Origin: Sphingobium aromaticiconvertens
Lineage (GTDB): Bacteria > Pseudomonadota > Alphaproteobacteria > Sphingomonadales > Sphingomonadaceae
Assembly: GCF_037154075.1 (NCBI RefSeq)
Contig: NZ_JBANRJ010000001.1
Coordinates: 2,165,501-2,229,500 of the forward strand
Direction: 5' to 3'
Length of the DNA stretch: 64,000 bases
A program made the translations under genes and the position numbers. Below are positions 60,610-64,000 of this stretch, piece after piece. Positions within the stretch are counted from its first letter, which is position 1. Each line of letters starts with the position of its first letter. The notes under the pieces were generated by a model that ran no database searches, was not told the origin of the DNA, and was given only the letters and a program-made list of their open reading frames with translations.

Positions 60610-60625
60610 TGGTGACCCCTACGGG
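60610..60625. repeat. attR-like direct repeat at the tRNA-Glu 3' end
   Basis: TGGTGACCCCTACGGG, identical to 12171-12186. It covers CCA, the discriminator base, the acceptor 3' strand and the start of the T-arm of tRNA-Glu. Confidence 0.88.
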
Positions 60626-60684
60626 AATCGAACCCGTGTTTCAGCCGTGAGAGGGCCGCGTCCTAACCGCTAGACGAAGGGGCC
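60610..60684 (-). tRNA. tRNA-Glu (anticodon CUC)
   Basis: 75 nt including an encoded CCA. The cloverleaf is complete: acceptor GGCCCCT pairs with AGGGGTC, D-arm contains TAGCGGTTAGGA, anticodon stem CGGCC / GGCTG encloses loop CTCTCAC with anticodon CUC, and the T-arm is ACGGGTTCGATTCCCGT. It serves as attachment site for the island, which left the gene intact. Confidence 0.96.
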
Positions 60685-60775
60685 AATAGCCGCGCTGGGC
60701 GGCTGGCAGGGGGTGGCCTTTACGGGGCGGCTTCGGCTTCGTCAACCCACCGCACACTGCAAAAACTACCGCACA

Positions 60776-60807
60776 TAAAAAACCACCCCATGCAATGCAC
60801 GGGGTGG
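60776..60807 (-). terminator. Rho-independent terminator of the SapC gene
   Basis: On the minus strand, CCACCCC / GGGGTGG stem (7 bp) with an 11-nt loop followed by six T residues. It lies about 170 bp beyond the SapC stop and before the tRNA. Confidence 0.8.
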
Positions 60808-60977
60808 CCAAGGTTCAGGGAGGAGACGTCTCCAAAGGGGGAGACGCCCATACGACACACCCGAAAGGGGGACAGGTGCGCCGCATGTTCGATAGATAGA
60901 CTGGGGCGCCGAATGTTTCAAGAGGTCAGTTGCAAAAACGGACCAAATGAGTTGAACGGTCGGCGCCCTGCGGAAAA

Positions 60978-61766
60978 TCAGGCGTTGGCAGGCTCTGCGG
61001 TGACGGCCGGCTGCACCGGCCCCTTGCCCTGACTGATCTGCATGTCGAACAGTTCGCGCATCAGCTGGAGCGAAAAGAGGTGGGCATAAAGCAGCGGCAA
61101 CATCCCGTTCTGGCTGATCTTGCGAAGCTGGTCGCCGCGCAGGTCGCGCAGCTTTTCCTCATTGACCATCTGGAAACCGCGATAGACGAACGGCTGGTCA
61201 TTGCCGGGCACCTGGATCGCGACTTCGCCATCCATCAGCAGGTCCATGGCCTTCAATTCGGTCATGAAATTGCCCGTGCGGGCAGCGGCCTGCTCGAAAT
61301 CTTCGCAGAACTTCAGGATATTCTGCGTGACCTCGGTGGGCTTGCCATCCTCGAACAGCTTGTTGCCTTCCTCGAACGTGCCGACCGCATCGGCGGAAGG
61401 GTCGAAGCATAGCGACAACTCGTCGCTGTCGGGGCGCAGCTTGGCCAGCATCCAGGGATAGCGGCGCACATAAGCGGGGACATAGGCGGGACCGATCAGC
61501 TTGCCGTCGGCGTCAAGGAAGACGTTGACGCCCTCGTTAAGGCCCATCAGCGCCAGCGGCACCGGGTCTTCGCCGGCCGAAAAGATGATCGGCAGAAAAC
61601 GCTGTGCCTGCGGAAATTCGTCGACCGTCAGCGGGATGGCGTGCTGGAGCGCCAGATAAGGGGCCGACTCGATCGACCGCGTGCTGAAGTCTGCATGATC
61701 CTGGCTGCTGACCGGAATCAGATCCTGGTAGAAGATGGGAAGGGCGTTGGCGGGCGCGCTGGCCAT
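60978..61766 (-). CDS. SapC-family protein
   Basis: A 262-residue SapC-like protein, named after a Campylobacter S-layer secretion protein but common and uncharacterised in sphingomonads and other proteobacteria. Conserved segments are IPLTVDEFPQAQRFLPIIFS, VNVFLDADGKLIGPAYVPAY, RRYPWMLAKL, SLCFDPSADAVG, and the C-terminal LYAHLFSLQLMRELFD. There is no signal peptide. It often lies near TonB receptors and tryptophan halogenases in other genomes, but not here. First backbone gene on the right side of the island. Confidence 0.9.
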   Translation of the reverse strand: MASAPANALPIFYQDLIPVSSQDHADFSTRSIESAPYLALQHAIPLTVDEFPQAQRFLPIIFSAGEDPVPLALMGLNEGVNVFLDADGKLIGPAYVPAYVRRYPWMLAKLRPDSDELSLCFDPSADAVGTFEEGNKLFEDGKPTEVTQNILKFCEDFEQAAARTGNFMTELKAMDLLMDGEVAIQVPGNDQPFVYRGFQMVNEEKLRDLRGDQLRKISQNGMLPLLYAHLFSLQLMRELFDMQISQGKGPVQPAVTAEPANA

Positions 61767-61885
61767 GATGTGATTTCCGTTCCGTCACTGCGGCGCTCCG
61801 CCGGGCGGGGCGCGTGTCAATAGGTGGGTGAGGGCACTAATGGCCTATCCGCACAGTGGCAATCGCTTTGTAGGTGGGGCGTTCC

Positions 61886-63415
61886 TTACCTGCCTTCGCC
61901 GGGCAAGGGCAGCAGTTTGCCGGGGTTCAAGCGATTATCGGGATCGAACGCGGTCTTGATGGCGCGCATCGCCGCCAGCCGGGCTGGACTGGACAGGCGT
62001 GCCAGTTCCGCGCGTTTCATCTGGCCGATGCCATGTTCAGCCGAGATCGACCCGCCTGCCGCGACCACGGCATCATGGACGAAGGCGCTGATGGCCTGCC
62101 CCTGCGCCGCGATCCAGGCGGGGCCGTCGCTGGTCCCTTTGGGCGCGCGGACATGGAAATGGACATTGCCATCACCCAGATGGCCAAAAGAGGAGGCGGT
62201 GGTGCCGGGGAAGGCGCTCTCCGCCGCCGCTGCGCCATCGACCATGAAGGCGGGCATGCGCGCGATCGGCACGCTGATGTCGAACTGAAGCGCCGGGCCT
62301 TGCGCACGCTCGGACTCCGACAGCGACTCCCGGATGCGCCAGAAAGCGTCGGCCTGCGCTTCATTGGCAGCGATGGTGGCGTCGATCGCCACCCCTGCCT
62401 CGAACGCCTGCGCCAGCGCTCCTTCCAACCGCGCTGCCGGGCCGGGTTCGCTGATGTCTGCATGATCTACCTCGATCAGCACATGCCAGGGCGTGCGCGT
62501 CTCGATCGGTGAGCGGATACCAGGAATGTGGGAGAGGACATGGCCGAGGCCATCGTCGGCAATCACCTCGAACCCCTCTACGCTGTCGCCCAGCGACCGT
62601 TCCACCAGCCGCAACAGCGCCAAGGCGTCCTGCGGCGTGGCGACCCCGATCCAGCCCACCGCCCGCGCGGCGATGGCGGGCACCAGCCGCAATGCAGCGG
62701 CGGTGACGATGCCCAGGGTGCCTTCTGCACCGATCAGCAGTTGCTTGATGTCATAGCCGCGATTATCCTTCTTCAGCGCGTCCAGCCCGTCGAAGATTCT
62801 CCCATCGGGCAACACGACCTCAATCCCCTCGACCAGCGCGCGCATCGTCCCATGGCGCAACACCTGCGTCCCGCCCGCATTGGTGGAAACAAGCCCGCCG
62901 ATCGTGGCCGATCCCTTGGCTCCCAGGCTTAATGGAAAGCGGCGACCCGCGTCCTGCGCCGCGTCATGCAGTGTGGACAGGATCACGCCGGCTTCGCACA
63001 CCGCCAGATTATCGTCAGGCGACAGGCTGCGGATGCGGTTCATCCGGCGCAGCGACAGGATCAGCGCGCTGCCATCGGCGGGCGGCGTCGCCCCGCCGAC
63101 CATCGACGTATTGCCCCCCTGCGGCACCAGCGCCACGCCCAGCTCCGCCGCCAGCGCCATCGCCGCGGCGACCTCTTGCGTTGACGCCGGCGACAGGATC
63201 GCGGGCGTCGCCCCATGGAACCGCCCACGCCAGTCGGTCGTCCAGGGGGCGATGTCGTCGGGATCTGTGGTGACGCCCTTTGGCCCCAGCAGGCCCGCGA
63301 AGCGGTCGAGAATATCCTGTCCAATCATAGGACGGATATATGCCCCGGAATTCATCGACTGTTCAACCATCTGTCGATAGCGTGATTCGCCCATAAGGGG
63401 TCTGCTTTGTTCCAA
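61886..63415 (-). CDS. FAD-linked D-2-hydroxyacid dehydrogenase (GlcD/D2HGDH-like)
   Basis: A 509-residue VAO/PCMH-type flavoprotein. The FAD-binding domain has PAILSPASTQEVAAAMALAA, LVPQGGNTSMVGGATP, SLGAKGSATIGGLVSTNAGG and GYDIKQLLIGAEGTLGIVTA. The C-terminal domain has FGHLGDGNVHFHV (Zn or substrate-binding His) and SISAEHGIGQMKR, typical of D-2-hydroxyglutarate or D-lactate dehydrogenases. It probably passes electrons to an electron-transfer flavoprotein or quinone. The start is uncertain: 63415, 63394 and 63355 are all ATG in frame. Confidence 0.9.
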   Translation of the reverse strand: MEQSRPLMGESRYRQMVEQSMNSGAYIRPMIGQDILDRFAGLLGPKGVTTDPDDIAPWTTDWRGRFHGATPAILSPASTQEVAAAMALAAELGVALVPQGGNTSMVGGATPPADGSALILSLRRMNRIRSLSPDDNLAVCEAGVILSTLHDAAQDAGRRFPLSLGAKGSATIGGLVSTNAGGTQVLRHGTMRALVEGIEVVLPDGRIFDGLDALKKDNRGYDIKQLLIGAEGTLGIVTAAALRLVPAIAARAVGWIGVATPQDALALLRLVERSLGDSVEGFEVIADDGLGHVLSHIPGIRSPIETRTPWHVLIEVDHADISEPGPAARLEGALAQAFEAGVAIDATIAANEAQADAFWRIRESLSESERAQGPALQFDISVPIARMPAFMVDGAAAAESAFPGTTASSFGHLGDGNVHFHVRAPKGTSDGPAWIAAQGQAISAFVHDAVVAAGGSISAEHGIGQMKRAELARLSSPARLAAMRAIKTAFDPDNRLNPGKLLPLPGEGR

Positions 63416-63844
63416 TCCATCCTGATGCTTGTTTTAGCGCCCGGTGCGGCAGAATCCGAACAATGGGCGCAGATGACGATTCAACAGCGCGTCATCATCC
63501 GTGTGCCCATGGGACCGCGTGCCACGGCGCAGGCGCGCGCTCGGTCGCGTGCCCCCGAACCCTCGGAGGAATGGAAGGAAAAGAAGGGACCGAAATGCGT
63601 GGCGCTCCGGTCGATCCGCTCGGCCGCGATCGTGACACCGGACGGTGTCGACCTGATCCTGGCCGACGAGCATCGCTATCGGGCAAAGCTGGAACGCGGC
63701 TGCCGCTCGACGGGTTTTTATTCCGGCTTCTATGTCGAGCCACAGGCTGATCGTTCGCTCTGCGCGGGACGGGATGAGTTGCAGGCGCGCAGCGGCCTCG
63801 CTTGCTCCATCACCAGCTTCAAGCGACTGGTCGAGGACGACTGA
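63407..63844 (+). CDS. Small secreted protein of unknown function
   Basis: 145 residues from a TTG at 63407 with AAGGGG six bases upstream; an ATG at 63425 is an alternative. A short signal-like stretch (MFQSILMLVLAPGAAESE) is followed by a basic linker and a C-terminal region with four Cys (KCVALRSIRSA, RGCRSTGFYSGFYV, RSLCAGRD, LACSITSF), which suggests two disulfides in the periplasm. It overlaps the divergent flavoprotein start by 9 bp. Homologues of this kind occur in sphingomonads, but I know no function. Confidence 0.6.
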   Translation: MFQSILMLVLAPGAAESEQWAQMTIQQRVIIRVPMGPRATAQARARSRAPEPSEEWKEKKGPKCVALRSIRSAAIVTPDGVDLILADEHRYRAKLERGCRSTGFYSGFYVEPQADRSLCAGRDELQARSGLACSITSFKRLVEDD

Positions 63845-63978
63845 CCCCGATTGACCGTCCCCGGTACGCGGATTTGGCCGGATTTCCTTGACAAGTGGAC
63901 GGGATTTCCGCAAGGGCCGGGCGCTTGGACCTGCATCCCGGCGGGCGCCTCGCCTTTTCCCTTGTCCCGGACATTTGC

Positions 63979-64000
63979 ATGACTTTTGCCGACCTCGGCC
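63979..64000 (+). CDS. Possible start of a DEAD-box helicase gene (3' partial)
   Basis: Seven codons, MTFADLG, at the window edge. The pattern (M-S/T-F-A-D-L-G-L) is the usual beginning of RhlE-type DEAD-box RNA helicases. A TTGACA hexamer lies at 63888 upstream. The evidence is too short to be sure. Confidence 0.3.

Larger units (their letters stand above)
12171..60625. mobile_element. tRNA-Glu-integrated genomic island (integrative mobilisable element)
   Basis: An element of about 48.4 kb bounded by the 16-bp direct repeat TGGTGACCCCTACGGG at 12171-12186 and 60610-60625. The right copy is the 3' end of an intact tRNA-Glu gene, including its CCA. A P4-type tyrosine integrase (59223-60446) lies just inside that end, the classical arrangement for tRNA-targeted islands. 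Cargo: Ter stress cluster, two-component system, Ti-type relaxase with oriT, traC, traD, parB, TA pairs, and a TIR-like operon. No VirB/Trb secretion or TraG/VirD4 coupling genes are present, so transfer would need a helper. The internal order suggests several accretion events, including two IS insertions. Confidence 0.88.

Noticed and set aside
12171..60625. Island as a self-transmissible ICE
   Set aside because: Relaxase, oriT, traC and traD are present, but no VirB/Trb mating-pair genes or TraG/VirD4 coupling protein lie within the boundaries.
1..64000. CRISPR arrays, rRNA operons, prophage structural genes
   Set aside because: No regularly spaced repeats, no rRNA-like sequence and no capsid, tail or terminase genes were seen.

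Overview
The window comes from a GC-rich alphaproteobacterium, most likely a sphingomonad (Sphingobium or Novosphingobium type). The clues are TonB-dependent receptors, a SapC-family protein, a DUF6118 protein, MucR/Ros and AlpA regulators, and Ti-type traA/traC/traD genes of the kind found on sphingomonad mobile elements. No species-level marker is present.

Layout. (1) 1-12,170 is chromosomal backbone: the end of a type III export cluster (SctN-like ATPase, SctO/FliJ-like, SctP/FliK-like), a TonB receptor/PhoD phosphatase pair, a PilZ protein, a GST, a DUF1214 protein preceded by a truncated TonB receptor, an FMN reductase and an FAD monooxygenase. (2) 12,171-60,625 is a genomic island of about 48 kb in the 3' end of tRNA-Glu(CUC). 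A 16-bp direct repeat (TGGTGACCCCTACGGG) marks both ends, and a P4-type tyrosine integrase lies next to the intact tRNA. (3) 60,626-64,000 is backbone again: SapC, a D-2-hydroxyacid dehydrogenase-type flavoprotein, a small exported protein, and possibly the first codons of a helicase gene.

The island has three functional blocks. Block A (about 12.4-41 kb, mostly minus strand) is a large Ter stress-response cluster: five TerD-domain proteins, a TerC-like DUF475 membrane protein, a TerD+VWA protein, an ATP-grasp enzyme, a TerD-like/trypsin-like fusion, two phosphoribosyltransferase-like proteins, a HAD phosphatase, a CitE-like lyase, TelA and a small TelA partner. Two insertion sequences have hit it. 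An IS21-family element (13,015-15,361) splits the TelA partner, and an IS3-family element (32,670-34,192) splits the TerD-VWA gene. A foreign-looking stretch (24-31 kb) interrupts the cluster with a UDG-like protein, unknown genes, a decayed TA pair and an FtsK-gamma-like ORF. Block B (41-54.7 kb) holds a MASE1 histidine kinase/response regulator pair and the mobilisation and maintenance functions: DUF6118, TraA relaxase, a candidate Ti-type oriT, TraC, TraD, a sigma-like protein, a nucleotidyltransferase-HEPN protein, an RHH regulator with a striking palindromic operator, ParB and a RelBE-type TA pair. No type IV secretion or coupling-protein genes are present, so the element looks mobilisable rather than self-transmissible. 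Block C (54.7-58 kb) is a three-gene operon (two membrane proteins plus a DUF1863/TIR-like protein) between two roughly 65-bp direct repeats. It is the best candidate for an undescribed defence-type system. AlpA, MucR and the integrase close the island.

All calls rest on reading the sequence and on remembered family knowledge; no database search was run.
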